Shown here in pieces: positions 34,499 through 44,302 of a DNA stretch of 64,000 bases. The notes beneath the pieces were generated by a model. The model saw nothing but the letters and a program-made list of their open reading frames with translations, did no database searches and was not told where the DNA came from. The translations under genes and the position numbers were made by a program. Position 1 is the first letter of the stretch; every line of letters begins with the position of its first letter. Source of the stretch: Flavobacterium sp. HTF (GTDB lineage: Bacteria > Bacteroidota > Bacteroidia > Flavobacteriales > Flavobacteriaceae); contig NZ_QETH01000018.1 in assembly GCF_003105115.1 (NCBI RefSeq), positions 1 through 64,000 of the forward strand, read 5' to 3'.

Positions 34499-35125
34499 AT
34501 GAGTTTATTTAATTTCTGGAAAAAAGAAGATAATCTTTTCGATGAAAATATCACTATCGAAGAAACCCGGTTTGTTGTTTTAGACACAGAAACAACTGGT
34601 TTTGATTACGAAAATGACCGGATCCTGTGTATTGGCGCTTTGGCTTTGCAAAACGGGATTATCGCAATTCAGGATAGTTTGGAAATTTATATTGAACAGG
34701 ATCATTATGATAAATCAACGGCCCAAATACATGGGATATTAAAAGCTTTTGTAATCAACCGGCCAAGCGAATCTGAAGGGTTAGAAAAATTTTTAGCTTT
34801 TTTGGGAGATTCTATAATTATTGCACATCATACTGTTTTTGATATCACAATGATAAATAAGGCATTAGAGAGAAATGGTTTTCCTTTGCTCTCTAATCTG
34901 ACCTTAGATACGGCAAGCTTATACAAAAGAACTCTGATTAAATCTCATTTGTTTGAACGCAAAGATCATTACACCTTAGATGATCTCGCCGATAAGTTTG
35001 ACATTTCAAAAAAAGACAGGCACACGGCTTTGGGAGACGCTTACATCACTGCAATTGCTTTTTTGAAAATCGTAAAGAAATTAAAGGAGAAAAAAGTAAT
35101 TAATTTAAATCAGCTTTTTAAATAA
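34499..35125 (+). CDS. DEDDh 3'-5' exonuclease, DNA polymerase III epsilon-like
   Basis: The exonuclease motifs are present: VLDTETTGFD (Exo I, Asp29 and Glu31), HHTVFDITMINKAL (Exo II) and DRHTALGDAYIT (Exo III with His and Asp). It has 208 residues, so only the nuclease domain. Being coupled to the DUF294 protein it is probably a stand-alone exonuclease rather than the replicative proofreader. The stop lies inside the stem of a strong terminator. Confidence 0.9.
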   Translation: MSLFNFWKKEDNLFDENITIEETRFVVLDTETTGFDYENDRILCIGALALQNGIIAIQDSLEIYIEQDHYDKSTAQIHGILKAFVINRPSESEGLEKFLAFLGDSIIIAHHTVFDITMINKALERNGFPLLSNLTLDTASLYKRTLIKSHLFERKDHYTLDDLADKFDISKKDRHTALGDAYITAIAFLKIVKKLKEKKVINLNQLFK

Positions 35126-35160
35126 CAAAGGTTTGAATTTTATTCAAACCTTTGTTATTT
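35121..35160. terminator. bidirectional terminator at the left edge of the T6SS scar
   Basis: AACAAAGGTTTGAA at 35124-35137 pairs with TTCAAACCTTTGTT at 35143-35156, flanked by A and T runs. It serves the exonuclease gene on the plus strand and the TssF-like remnant on the minus strand. Confidence 0.85.
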
Positions 35161-35830
35161 AATTATCTATAAACAAACGATACGGAAATACATTTGAAGA
35201 TCTGTTTTTAAGCTGTTTCATAAAACTGTCACATAAATAATCCCATTCTGCATTAGATAAATGCTGTTTTTCTTCGCGATTTGTCTGAATATAAATATCG
35301 ACTGTTCTACTGAAACCCGCTTTTACCGAAACTTCTTTTCGCGTTCCTTTTTCGATTTTAATAGCCGAAACAGCATTTTTAAAATGATTAAAACCAAATG
35401 CTTTTATGTCAGCAAAAGTCACGATTCTGCCGCGGGTCAATAAGGCATTTCTATAAGCCAAAATACGGTCTTTGTTGCTTTGTTTGTTTAAGCCTCCAAC
35501 AGTATTGGTCATTAAGGTCATTGTATTGCTTATAAAAAATAAATTATCATTGCTTTCCAAAATGGTACCGGCCTTGATATCATTTCCTTCTTCGGCACAA
35601 GTTGACCAGTAACTTATCTCAAATGATTTTCCAATAGATTCATCTGCCTTGGGTTTAATCATCAGGTAAGGATCGCTATTTTTAGAAAAACTGCTTTCCT
35701 TTGCCTGTTGCTCAACAGATGCCAGCAGTTGATTAATTTCGACCAAAGAACTATTCATAAAATCTTTTCCTAAGCCTGCAAACGAAGAACTTTCGTCTTT
35801 TAACAAATCCAGGACATTTTGCAATAATTC
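35159..35830 (-). pseudogene. C-terminal fragment, probable TssF-like T6SS baseplate protein
   Basis: About 220 residues remain, with no proper start: the minus frame runs open past a TTG at 35824 into sequence complementary to the ClpV fragment. Features include SYWSTCAEEGN, a TMTLMTNTVGGLN segment, AYRNALLTRGRIVTFADIKAFG, and the ending FPYRLFIDN. These look to me like the C-terminus of Bacteroidota (T6SSiii) TssF/VasA-type baseplate proteins, but the match is from memory. A full-length member would be several hundred residues. Its head-to-head abutment with a 5'-truncated ClpV/TssH fragment supports a remnant of a T6SS locus. It could still be expressed from a chance promoter. Confidence 0.55.
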
Positions 35831-36489
35831 ACGGTGCGCCTCCAGGATACGTTGGTTATGAGGAAGGCGGCTTGCTGGTCAATAAAATTCGTCAAAAACC
35901 TTATTCAATAGTATTATTTGACGAAATCGAAAAAGCCCATCCTTCTGTCTTTGATGTTTTCCTGCAGATTATGGACGAAGGGAAACTGCATGACAGATTA
36001 GGGAAAGAAGGTGATTTTTCGAATGCCATCATACTTTTCACCTCAAACATTGGAGCAGATCATATTGTAGACACGTTCAACAATGGTCAAATTCCTACTT
36101 CAAGCTCTTTAATGGAAATTATGGGTAATTATTTCCGACCTGAATTTTTAGGACGATTGACTGAAATAGTACCTTTTGCACCTATAAATATGGAAAACGC
36201 ATTAAAAATATTTGAGATCCATCTTAAAAAGGAATTCATGGATTTGTTGAAAAACATTAATGTTACTGTTGAAATTCCGATTGAGGCTAAAACTTACCTG
36301 GCTGAAAATGGATTTAATGCTAAATACGGAGCAAGACCAATCAAAAGTATTATCAGAAGTCATTTGAGAAGACCTCTGGCAAAAAAAATAATTTCAGGAG
36401 AAGTTAAAGATGGTGATTTTATTAGAGTCATTATCGAAAATAATGAGGTAAAATGGGTTCAGGACAAAGTTCCGTTACAGCTTGATTAG
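35831..36489 (+). pseudogene. C-terminal fragment of a ClpV/TssH-like AAA+ ATPase
   Basis: The frame starts abruptly at GAPPGYVGYEEGG (from 35833), a motif from the middle of the second AAA+ domain of ClpB/ClpV proteins. It continues with the Walker B box IVLFDEIEKAHP, the sensor region TSNIGAD, an arginine-finger region FRPEFLGRL and the C-terminal small domain (GARPIKSIIRSHLRRPLA). About 218 residues remain of an expected 800-870. The N-domain, the first AAA+ domain and the second Walker A are all missing, so it cannot be an active unfoldase. Typical ClpB has its usual start far upstream; here the preceding sequence is the antisense of another truncated gene. Confidence 0.85.
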
Positions 36490-36500
36490 ATTTCAATTAC

Positions 36501-36536
36501 AAAAAAACGCTAAGAAACTAATCTTAGCGTTTTTCA
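36501..36536. terminator. bidirectional terminator at the right edge of the T6SS scar
   Basis: AAAAACGCTAAGA (36503-36515) and TCTTAGCGTTTTT (36522-36534) form a perfect 13-bp stem. It ends the ClpV-like remnant on the plus strand and parC on the minus strand. Confidence 0.88.
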
Positions 36537-36542
36537 TTTATT

Positions 36543-39263
36543 TTAATCTAAAACCAATCCTATTTGGCCATCATCATCTAATTCTGTTTCAACCGGATCA
36601 TCTTCTGATAATTCCGGCTTTTCCGGAACTTCTTCTACCGGCTCTTCATAAGGAAGCGGGTCTAACAAATTAACTTGTTTTAGTTTATCTGCGGTTAATT
36701 GATTTCCTAAAGCTTTAAAACCTTTTACGGCTATAAAGTCTTCTACATCTACATGTAAATCTTCTTTCTGAACACCTTTTACTTTCGTGAAAACCAGTTG
36801 TGCTACCGGACGATAGTCTGTCGATACAATTTCTAATTGCGAATTTGGGTGATCTGTAATGAAGCTTTCTTCTTTATTTTCGGTTTCAACCAGAAAACGT
36901 TTTAAGAAATAACGCTCTTTTTCGCCATCATAATAAATCGCAGAAATAGGTTTTTTAGGTTTCCATTTTTCTAAAACGATCATATCTTCATCAAAATGAG
37001 TCGATAACTCCGGAGTGATTACTTTTAGTTTTCCTGACTGGCTTATTATCAAAATCTTATCACTTGGTTTAAATTCACCAAGCAATTCACCTCGGGCATC
37101 CACATTCAGACGTTTTACAGTATCATCGAACCAGACTTTTCTTGGCAGTAAAGTAGAAATTCCTTTTTCTTTTAATTCGATTTTCTTAATTGGATATTTA
37201 GTAACTAAATTTCCTTTTGAAGCACGTCCTTTAATTGCCAAAGCAGCAAAGTCTATGTCAAATTTCAGTTTTTTGATGGTTCCTATCTGACGCAATAAAA
37301 TAGTAACTACTTCAGCTTCTCCGTTTGGATTATGAGAAAAATAAACCACCTGAGAACCGTTTGTCCCATTTGTCAGATCATAAGACTTGTCTCTTGTTAC
37401 TCCGGAAACATTAAAACGTTTGATATAAGAAGGGCCTGATTTTCCGTCACGATATATCATATTGTAAATCGTGCGTTTATCGCTCTTATCAAAAACAGCA
37501 ACATGTATGATATCTTTTCCGATAAATGTTTTGGCATCTACTTTTGTAATCATCATTTTACCATCGCGTAAAAACACAATTACGTCATCAATATCCGAAC
37601 AATCGGCTACATACTCGTCTTTCTTTAAACTAGTTCCAACGAAACCTTCTTCTCTGTTTACAAAAAGTTTTGTGTTACGCAAAACAACTTTTGTTGCCTC
37701 AACATTATCAAAAACACGAAGTTCTGTCTGACGTTCGCGGCCTTTTCCGTATTTCTCTTTTAATTTGGTAAAATAAGCAATTGCAAAATCGGTTAAATGC
37801 TCCAGATTGTGTTCTACTTCTTTCATTTCTTCTTCTAACTTCGCGATAAAATCATCGGCCTTGTCAGAGTCAAAACGGGTAATACGAATCATCGGAATCT
37901 GAGTCAGTCTTTGCAAATCATCATCATTAATTTCTCTGACGAATGATTTTTTGAAAGGCTCAAAACGGTCGTATAAATATTTATAAAGCGATTCCCTATC
38001 AGAATATAATTTAAAATCAATATACATTTCTTCGCGAATGAAGATTTTCTCCAAAGTAGAAAAATGCCATTTATTTTTTAATTCTTCTAATTGAATTTCT
38101 AATTCCTGACGAAGCAAATCAACTGTTCTGTGAGTTGAAATTTTCAACATTTCAGAAACTCCGATAAACAATGGCTTATTATCCTCAATAACACATCCTA
38201 AAGGTGCTACAGAAGTTTCACAGGCTGTAAAAGCAAATAAAGCATCAATTGTTTTATCCGGCGAAACACCCGGGAAAAGATGAATTAAAATCTCAACATC
38301 GGCAGCTGTATTGTCTTCAATTTTCTTGATTTTGATCTTGCCTTTATCATTGGCTTTCAAAATACTGTCAATCAAAGTCGAAGTATTGGTCGAAAACGGA
38401 ATCTGCGTAATTACCAATGTATTTTTGTCTAACTGCGAAATCTTAGCACGCACACGTACACGTCCGCCACGAAGCCCGTCATTATAATTGGACACATCGG
38501 CAATACCTTGTGTCATGAAATCAGGATATAATGTAAAGGCTTTTCCTTTTAAAATCTTGATAGAAGCATCAATCAATTCATTGAAGTTGTGAGGCAATAC
38601 TTTTGTTGAAAGCCCAACTGCGATACCTTCTGCTCCCTGTGCCAAAAGCAATGGGAATTTTACCGGAAGATTATTTGGCTCTGCACGACGACCGTCATAC
38701 GAAACACCCCAATCTGTAATTTTTGGAGAATATAAAACCTCTAAAGCAAACTTAGACAAACGTGCCTCGATGTAACGTGAAGCTGCCGCACCGTCACCTG
38801 TTAAGATATTTCCCCAGTTTCCCTGGCAGTCAATCAATAAATCTTTTTGACCAATTTGTACCATGGCGTCACCAATACTCGCATCTCCGTGTGGGTGATA
38901 CTGCATGGTGTGTCCTACTACATTGGCAACTTTATTATAACGACCATCATCCAGTTCTTTCAGAGAGTGCATAATACGACGCTGTACAGGCTTGAAACCG
39001 TCTTCGATAGCAGGAACTGCACGTTCCAGAATTACATACGAAGCATAATCCAGAAACCAGTCTTTGTACATTCCGGTTACTTTCGTAATAACGTCTTCGC
39101 CTTCTTCTTCCTGATTTTCGTAAAAATGCTGTCCCTCAAAATGTCTGGCATCTACGTCGATAATCTCATCGTCATCTCCATCCTGATTGTCATCAATCTG
39201 GTTTTCATCCTGATTATTTTCGTCGTCGTTTGGAATTATGTTATCGTCTTCTTCGTCTTTCAT
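36543..39263 (-). CDS. parC: DNA topoisomerase IV subunit A
   Basis: This is a type IIA topoisomerase breakage-reunion subunit that decatenates replicated chromosomes together with ParE. A 55-residue acidic, Asp/Asn-rich N-terminus is unusual and probably disordered. The core starts near VTGMYKDWFLDYASYVI. The active-site Tyr164 lies in AAASRYIEARL, and QYHPHGDASI is the winged-helix region. The C-terminal DNA-wrapping domain is followed by a second acidic tail. The length of 906 is long for ParC but normal for this Bacteroidota type. ParE is encoded 153 nt upstream, with a small membrane-peptide gene between. Confidence 0.9.
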   Translation of the reverse strand: MKDEEDDNIIPNDDENNQDENQIDDNQDGDDDEIIDVDARHFEGQHFYENQEEEGEDVITKVTGMYKDWFLDYASYVILERAVPAIEDGFKPVQRRIMHSLKELDDGRYNKVANVVGHTMQYHPHGDASIGDAMVQIGQKDLLIDCQGNWGNILTGDGAAASRYIEARLSKFALEVLYSPKITDWGVSYDGRRAEPNNLPVKFPLLLAQGAEGIAVGLSTKVLPHNFNELIDASIKILKGKAFTLYPDFMTQGIADVSNYNDGLRGGRVRVRAKISQLDKNTLVITQIPFSTNTSTLIDSILKANDKGKIKIKKIEDNTAADVEILIHLFPGVSPDKTIDALFAFTACETSVAPLGCVIEDNKPLFIGVSEMLKISTHRTVDLLRQELEIQLEELKNKWHFSTLEKIFIREEMYIDFKLYSDRESLYKYLYDRFEPFKKSFVREINDDDLQRLTQIPMIRITRFDSDKADDFIAKLEEEMKEVEHNLEHLTDFAIAYFTKLKEKYGKGRERQTELRVFDNVEATKVVLRNTKLFVNREEGFVGTSLKKDEYVADCSDIDDVIVFLRDGKMMITKVDAKTFIGKDIIHVAVFDKSDKRTIYNMIYRDGKSGPSYIKRFNVSGVTRDKSYDLTNGTNGSQVVYFSHNPNGEAEVVTILLRQIGTIKKLKFDIDFAALAIKGRASKGNLVTKYPIKKIELKEKGISTLLPRKVWFDDTVKRLNVDARGELLGEFKPSDKILIISQSGKLKVITPELSTHFDEDMIVLEKWKPKKPISAIYYDGEKERYFLKRFLVETENKEESFITDHPNSQLEIVSTDYRPVAQLVFTKVKGVQKEDLHVDVEDFIAVKGFKALGNQLTADKLKQVNLLDPLPYEEPVEEVPEKPELSEDDPVETELDDDGQIGLVLD

Positions 39264-39285
39264 TTATTTTGATTCCGATATTATT

Positions 39286-39414
39286 TTATTTATCCTTAAT
39301 TTTCTCAACAGTTTCGTTATTTTGCTGATGTTTATACTTTTTTATCAGAGTATAGGCTAAAGCAAAACTTATCATAAATACAATTGCTGCGTATATCAAT
39401 TTTTTCTTTTCCAT
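39286..39414 (-). CDS. 42-residue membrane peptide between parE and parC
   Basis: A clean small ORF fills the gap between the two topoisomerase genes. The start codon (39412-39414) lies 2 nt beyond the ParE stop, and the ORF ends 22 nt before parC. The protein begins MEKKKLIYAAIVFMISF, has one hydrophobic helix (about 6-24), and a Lys/Glu/Asn-rich tail. This single-pass topology with a basic N-terminus suits a small inner-membrane protein with the C-terminus outside or inside by the positive-inside rule (KKK before the helix, KKYK after it). I recognise no family. Confidence 0.6.
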   Translation of the reverse strand: MEKKKLIYAAIVFMISFALAYTLIKKYKHQQNNETVEKIKDK

Positions 39415-39416
39415 CT

Positions 39417-41285
39417 TTATATTTCTTCAACTGTATCCAATTCCACCTTCAAATTCTTAATAATAAAATCCTGTCTGTCCGGTGTGTTTTTTCCCATATA
39501 GAATGATAATAACTGCTCAATAGAAGTGTTTTTATCCATCATAATTGGGTCAAGGCGAATCGTGTCTCCGATAAAGTTCTTGAACTCGTCAGGTGAAATC
39601 TCCCCTAAACCTTTAAATCGGGTGATTTCCGGTTTTGGTTTTAGTTTCTCGATGGCATCTTTTCTTTCTTCTTCAGAATAACAATAAATCGTTTCTTTCT
39701 TATTACGAACCCTGAAAAGCGGTGTCTGTAGAATATACAAATGTCCTTCTTTGATTAATTCGGGGAAAAACTGAAGGAAAAACGTAATCAATAACAAACG
39801 AATGTGCATTCCGTCGACATCGGCATCGGTTGCGATTACGATGTTGTTGTATCTCAGTTTCTCTAATCCGTCTTCGATATCCAATGCTGCCTGCAATAAA
39901 TTGAATTCTTCGTTTTCATACACAATTTTTTTGCTCATTCCGTACGAATTCAAAGGTTTACCACGCAAACTAAATACTGCTTGTGTATTTACGTCACGCG
40001 ACTTTGTAATCGATCCGGAAGCCGAATCTCCCTCGGTAATAAAAAGCGTGCTTTCTAAGTTTCTTGGGTTTTTGGTATCCGGAAGATGTGCACGGCAATC
40101 TCTTAATTTTTTATTATGCAGATTGGCTTTTTTAGCACGGTCTGTCGCCAGTTTTCTAATTCCTGATAATTCTTTACGCTCGCGTTCTGCCTGTAGAATT
40201 TTACGCAATAAGGCTTCTGCAGTTGGAGTATTTTTATGTAAGTAATTGTCTAATTTGGTTTTGATAAAGTCATTTACAAAAGTACGAACAGAAACTGCAG
40301 GAGTTCCGTCATCAGAACCCATATCGGTAGAACCCAGTTTGGTTTTGGTCTGAGACTCAAAAACCGGTTCCATCACTTTAATACTAATCGCACTTACAAT
40401 AGATTTTCGAACATCTGATGCTTCGAAATTTTTATTGTAAAACTCACGAATCGTTTTTACAATTGCCTCACGATAAGCAGCTAAGTGTGTTCCTCCCTGT
40501 GTGGTATTCTGACCGTTAACAAAAGAGTGATATTCTTCACTGTATTGTGTTTTACTATGCGTTAAAGCAATCTCAATATCGTGATCTTTTAAATGGATAA
40601 TCGGATATTCTAAATCATCTTCGCTGATTGTTTCTTCTAATAAATCACGAAGTCCATTTTCCGAAATATATTTTTCCCCATTAAAAAGAATCGTCAAACC
40701 ATTGTTCAGATAACAATAGTTTTTGACCATTTTAATTACATATTCTAAACGAAATTTATAATTTTTGAAAATTGTTTCATCTGGCGTAAAAGTTACTTTC
40801 GTTCCTTTTCGCTTGGTTGTATCAATTACATCTTCTTCTAAAACCAGATTTCCGCCTGAGAATTCTGCCGCTTTTTGTTTATCGTCACGAACGGATTCTA
40901 CGCGAAAAGCACTCGAAAGCGCATTTACGGCTTTTGTTCCGACACCATTCAGACCAACCGATTTCTGGAATGCTTTAGAATCATATTTTCCACCGGTATT
41001 CATTTTCGAAACTACATCGACTACTTTACCCAATGGAATTCCACGCCCGTAATCACGAACTGAAACTGTTTTTTCTTTGATTGTTACTTCGATAGTTTTT
41101 CCGGCACCCATAACGAATTCATCGATACAGTTGTCTAAAACTTCTTTTAACAGAATGTAAATACCATCATCCGGTGATGATCCGTCCCCTAATTTCCCGA
41201 TGTACATACCCGGACGCATACGGATATGTTCCTTCCAATCGAGTGAACGAATATTATCTTCGTTGTATTGATTTTGCTCTAGCAT
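39417..41285 (-). CDS. parE: DNA topoisomerase IV subunit B
   Basis: This is the ATPase subunit of a type IIA topoisomerase. The GHKL ATP site shows DNCIDEF (about 50-56) and [11 protein letters not shown] (about 73-83). The transducer domain follows, then a TOPRIM domain starting [12 protein letters not shown] (about 415) with [13 protein letters not shown] further on. The length of 622 is the ParE size, without the GyrB insertion. Its partner ParC lies downstream on the same strand, so they form an operon with the small membrane-peptide gene. The start at 41285 ([17 protein letters not shown]) matches the family. Confidence 0.92.
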   Translation of the reverse strand: MLEQNQYNEDNIRSLDWKEHIRMRPGMYIGKLGDGSSPDDGIYILLKEVLDNCIDEFVMGAGKTIEVTIKEKTVSVRDYGRGIPLGKVVDVVSKMNTGGKYDSKAFQKSVGLNGVGTKAVNALSSAFRVESVRDDKQKAAEFSGGNLVLEEDVIDTTKRKGTKVTFTPDETIFKNYKFRLEYVIKMVKNYCYLNNGLTILFNGEKYISENGLRDLLEETISEDDLEYPIIHLKDHDIEIALTHSKTQYSEEYHSFVNGQNTTQGGTHLAAYREAIVKTIREFYNKNFEASDVRKSIVSAISIKVMEPVFESQTKTKLGSTDMGSDDGTPAVSVRTFVNDFIKTKLDNYLHKNTPTAEALLRKILQAERERKELSGIRKLATDRAKKANLHNKKLRDCRAHLPDTKNPRNLESTLFITEGDSASGSITKSRDVNTQAVFSLRGKPLNSYGMSKKIVYENEEFNLLQAALDIEDGLEKLRYNNIVIATDADVDGMHIRLLLITFFLQFFPELIKEGHLYILQTPLFRVRNKKETIYCYSEEERKDAIEKLKPKPEITRFKGLGEISPDEFKNFIGDTIRLDPIMMDKNTSIEQLLSFYMGKNTPDRQDFIIKNLKVELDTVEEI

Positions 41286-41435
41286 AAATGAATTTAGGAT
41301 TTTTGGCTAATGTACCATTTCTCGGTAAAAAATGAAAGCGTATTTTTTTTTTGTTACGAACAATAACAGCTTTTAAATTGATTTTAAAAAATACGACCGT
41401 TAAAAATAGAAAAAATCAGCTATGAAACAAAAAAA

Positions 41436-42611
41436 CTATTTTATTCCGAGCACTTCTTTAGCCAAAGCAATCATTTCGGGAGTTCCCGTGTTTTTGTTTT
41501 TTTCGTCAGAAAGTTTTACCACGCCCTGCCAGTGTGTGTTATCAGGTTTGGTTTCGGTTAATTTTATAACCATATTCATGGCCGGAAGGCCAACATCATT
41601 TGTAAAATTTGTCCCGATTCCGAATGACATTTTTATTTTGTCCTTACAGAAATCAACAATCGTTTTTACCTTATCATAATTGAGTGAATCGGAGAAAACA
41701 ATTGCTTTTGATTTTGGATCAATTCCCATTCTGGTATAGTGCGAAATCACTTTTCGGGCAAACTCTATCGGATCGCCGCTGTCATGTCTTACACCGTCAA
41801 AAAGTTTGGAGTATTTTTTATCAAACTGATTAAAAAATATATCAGTAGTATAGGTGTCTGTTAAGGCAATTCCGAGATCTCCGCCATACACTTGTGTCCA
41901 GTGTTCAAGACTTATTGAATTGGCCATTTTAAACCCGTATTGCGCTGCATGAAACATAAACCATTCGTGTGCATGCGTTCCTAAAGGACGTTTGTTGTTG
42001 ACCATTGCAAAATGCACATTACTTGTTCCGATGAAACTTTCACCTCCAAAACTATTTAAAGTTTCATTTACCAAGACATGCACATCGTAAGAATGCCTCC
42101 TTCTGGTACCAAATTCTAAAACAGAAACTCCAAGTTTGTTGTAATTGCTAATTTTTTCTTTGGTCAGGCTTTTGATCCCTTCATCATTTAAACGAATGAG
42201 ATGGTTTGCCTTATAAAAAAGCTCTGAAATTAAAGACATCAACGGAACTTCCCATAAAATAGTACGATACCAAAATCCTTCAATTATAACTTCTAATTCT
42301 GAACCGTGCTGCTTAATTTCAACTTCTGAGGGATCAAAGCTGTATCCCTGCAGAAAATCAAGATAAGTGGGATCGAGATAATGGCAATGATGTGCGAGAT
42401 ACCGTTTTTCTTCTTTGGTTAATCTTAAATCAGCCATTGCATTAACCGATTTTTGAAGCAAATCAGCAAAACCTGGCGGAAAAACATGTTTTCCGCGATT
42501 GATAAAACCATAACGAACTTTTGCCTTTGGAAAAAGCTTAATTACGGCATGCTGCATCGTAAATTTATAGAAGTCGTTATCTAAAATCGATTTTAGGAAA
42601 GTTGTTTCCAT
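41436..42611 (-). CDS. pncB: nicotinate phosphoribosyltransferase
   Basis: This makes nicotinate mononucleotide from nicotinate and PRPP with ATP hydrolysis, a salvage step of NAD synthesis. Family motifs are LDNDFYKFTMQHAV at 11-24, EFGTRRRHSYD near 165, a GTSNV loop near 197, and RHDSGDPIEF near 285, which binds the phosphoribosyl group. The length of 391 is the bacterial PncB size. The pH/ATP-linked His (GTHAHEWFM) near 213 is conserved. It stands alone between the parE region and the transglutaminase gene. Confidence 0.92.
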   Translation of the reverse strand: METTFLKSILDNDFYKFTMQHAVIKLFPKAKVRYGFINRGKHVFPPGFADLLQKSVNAMADLRLTKEEKRYLAHHCHYLDPTYLDFLQGYSFDPSEVEIKQHGSELEVIIEGFWYRTILWEVPLMSLISELFYKANHLIRLNDEGIKSLTKEKISNYNKLGVSVLEFGTRRRHSYDVHVLVNETLNSFGGESFIGTSNVHFAMVNNKRPLGTHAHEWFMFHAAQYGFKMANSISLEHWTQVYGGDLGIALTDTYTTDIFFNQFDKKYSKLFDGVRHDSGDPIEFARKVISHYTRMGIDPKSKAIVFSDSLNYDKVKTIVDFCKDKIKMSFGIGTNFTNDVGLPAMNMVIKLTETKPDNTHWQGVVKLSDEKNKNTGTPEMIALAKEVLGIK

Positions 42612-42688
42612 AACCTGTTTTGCTGTTAATTTTACAAAACCTAAAGATACATCAATTCAGCAAAAGAATAAACTGCTTTGAAGGCTGT

Positions 42689-43669
42689 TTATTTCTGAAT
42701 AACTTTAAAAGAAACAAGACTGCTCTCGCCCAAATAGAAAGTAATAAACTGACCGATATTTTTATCGAATGTCACTTCAAATTCTAAACTGCCTCTTTTT
42801 TCTTTTGGATTTTCAACTTTTACAGCCTGATTCTTTTTGTTCACATAAAAGAACTGATCTGTTTTGGAGATATTTTTAATTCTGAAGGTTACTTTTTCAC
42901 CATTTTTAACTTCAAGCAGACCCGATTTTGGTTCCATAATTTCATGTTCGCCTTCGATTGCTTTATTATAAAGTAACGGACTGTTCAGAAAATCCTCTTT
43001 ACTCAACCGGTCTCCGAGAAAAGTACCCGAATCCGGATAATGTTTGGCAAAGAAATATTTAGGAGCCATGTCAAAGTAAATAGAGGTAAAATCTTTTGCC
43101 AGTCTGCCCTTGCTCTGATCATAATATCCTTCTCCCCAGGTTACATCAACCAATCGCCATTTTCCGTCAATCAGTACCATATTCCAGGCGTGATTTGATG
43201 AAGTGTTTTGTCTTCCGATGTCATCCAGCCTGGTTTTGGAATCACCTCTGACAATCTCGCATTTCAGGCCTACTAGCGAAGCGACGTGACTGTACAAAAG
43301 TGTAAAGCCTTCACAAACTGCCTTTTGAGATTTAAAAACTTTATTCAGCTCTCTTTCATTCAGCTGTTGCAGTTTCTTTTGTTTTTCCTGTTCTGTGGAA
43401 TAGCTAAATCCTTTTGCTCTTGGCGGATTCAGATAAGTAGCTAAATCGTACTTTATGTTGAAGGCAATCCAACTGTAGATTGCTCTAGCTTTATCATAAT
43501 CTGAAGTAAAATCTTTTTGGATTCTTTCTGCTAATTGTTCGGTAGTACTAAATTGTTTTGGATATTTAAGTACAATCTTATCAACATTATTATACTTTTG
43601 CGAAAAAGCTGAATGCAAAAAAATAAGGTTCAGAAAAAGACAAATTATGGTGGTATTTTTTATTGTCAT
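42689..43669 (-). CDS. exported transglutaminase-like protein
   Basis: A signal peptide (IICLFLNLIFLHSAFSQ) is followed by a transglutaminase-like domain. The catalytic Cys is in AVCEGFTLLYSH (about 117), the His in NHAWNMV (about 160) and the Asp in LVDVTWGEGYYD (about 173). The C-terminal third is a beta-rich region that may bind substrate. Such proteins in Bacteroidota are cysteine proteases or crosslinkers of cell-envelope peptides; the reaction is not determined. It follows the flavin reductase gene by 4 nt on the minus strand, likely one operon. Confidence 0.85.
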   Translation of the reverse strand: MTIKNTTIICLFLNLIFLHSAFSQKYNNVDKIVLKYPKQFSTTEQLAERIQKDFTSDYDKARAIYSWIAFNIKYDLATYLNPPRAKGFSYSTEQEKQKKLQQLNERELNKVFKSQKAVCEGFTLLYSHVASLVGLKCEIVRGDSKTRLDDIGRQNTSSNHAWNMVLIDGKWRLVDVTWGEGYYDQSKGRLAKDFTSIYFDMAPKYFFAKHYPDSGTFLGDRLSKEDFLNSPLLYNKAIEGEHEIMEPKSGLLEVKNGEKVTFRIKNISKTDQFFYVNKKNQAVKVENPKEKRGSLEFEVTFDKNIGQFITFYLGESSLVSFKVIQK

Positions 43670-43673
43670 TGAC

Positions 43674-44198
43674 TTAGAAACTGGCTTTTATGATATCTTT
43701 TAATTCTTTATCTAATTCTGCATTTGAAATTTGATTTTTCTCGACATCAAAGTTTGCATTAAAGGCCGGTAAGGAAAATGTTGCTTTTATCTGCGCCCCA
43801 TATCTTGGCAAGGCATTGTTTGCGATTTCTAAAACTGAAGCCCCGCCCCTTGCTCCCGGCGAAGTTGCCAATAACAGCATTGGTTTTTGACGAAAAACTT
43901 CTTTGGTGATTCTTGAACTCCAGTCAAAAATATTTTTGAAAGCTGAAGAATAATTTGAATTATTTTCTGCTAAGGAAACAACCAGAATATCAGCTGTATC
44001 TAATTTGCTCAAAAATGATTTTGCCGTTTCGTGCTGCCCAATTTCTTTTTCAATGTCAACACTGAACAAAGGCATTGCATAATCATTTAAATCTAAAACT
44101 TCGACATCGGCATTTTCGAATAAACCGGCTGCGTAAGTTGCTAATTTTTTATTGATGGAATGCTGACTGTTACTCCCTCCAAAGGCAATGATTTTCAT
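43674..44198 (-). CDS. NADPH-dependent FMN reductase
   Basis: A flavodoxin-like fold of 174 residues. The N-terminal IIAFGGSNSQHSINKKLA loop binds the FMN phosphate, SLAENNSNYSSAFKN lines the flavin site, and ATSPGARGG follows near 110. This is the ArsH/SsuE-like NADPH_dep_FMN_red family, which supplies reduced flavin or reduces quinones and azo compounds. Its stop lies 4 nt before the transglutaminase gene starts. Confidence 0.88.
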   Translation of the reverse strand: MKIIAFGGSNSQHSINKKLATYAAGLFENADVEVLDLNDYAMPLFSVDIEKEIGQHETAKSFLSKLDTADILVVSLAENNSNYSSAFKNIFDWSSRITKEVFRQKPMLLLATSPGARGGASVLEIANNALPRYGAQIKATFSLPAFNANFDVEKNQISNAELDKELKDIIKASF

Positions 44199-44302
44199 AT
44201 TGTGGTATTTTTATTTTGTTGACAGCAAAGTTCTTGCCATAGATTTTAAGATGCTCAAAATTAAATTTTAATTTCCTTTATAAAAATCTTTATAATCTGT
44301 GG

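Noticed and set aside
35872..36489. Intact short AAA+ protein starting at a TTG
   Set aside because: The coding frame with ClpV motifs begins upstream at 35833, mid-domain, and no proper start exists, so it is treated as a remnant rather than a gene.
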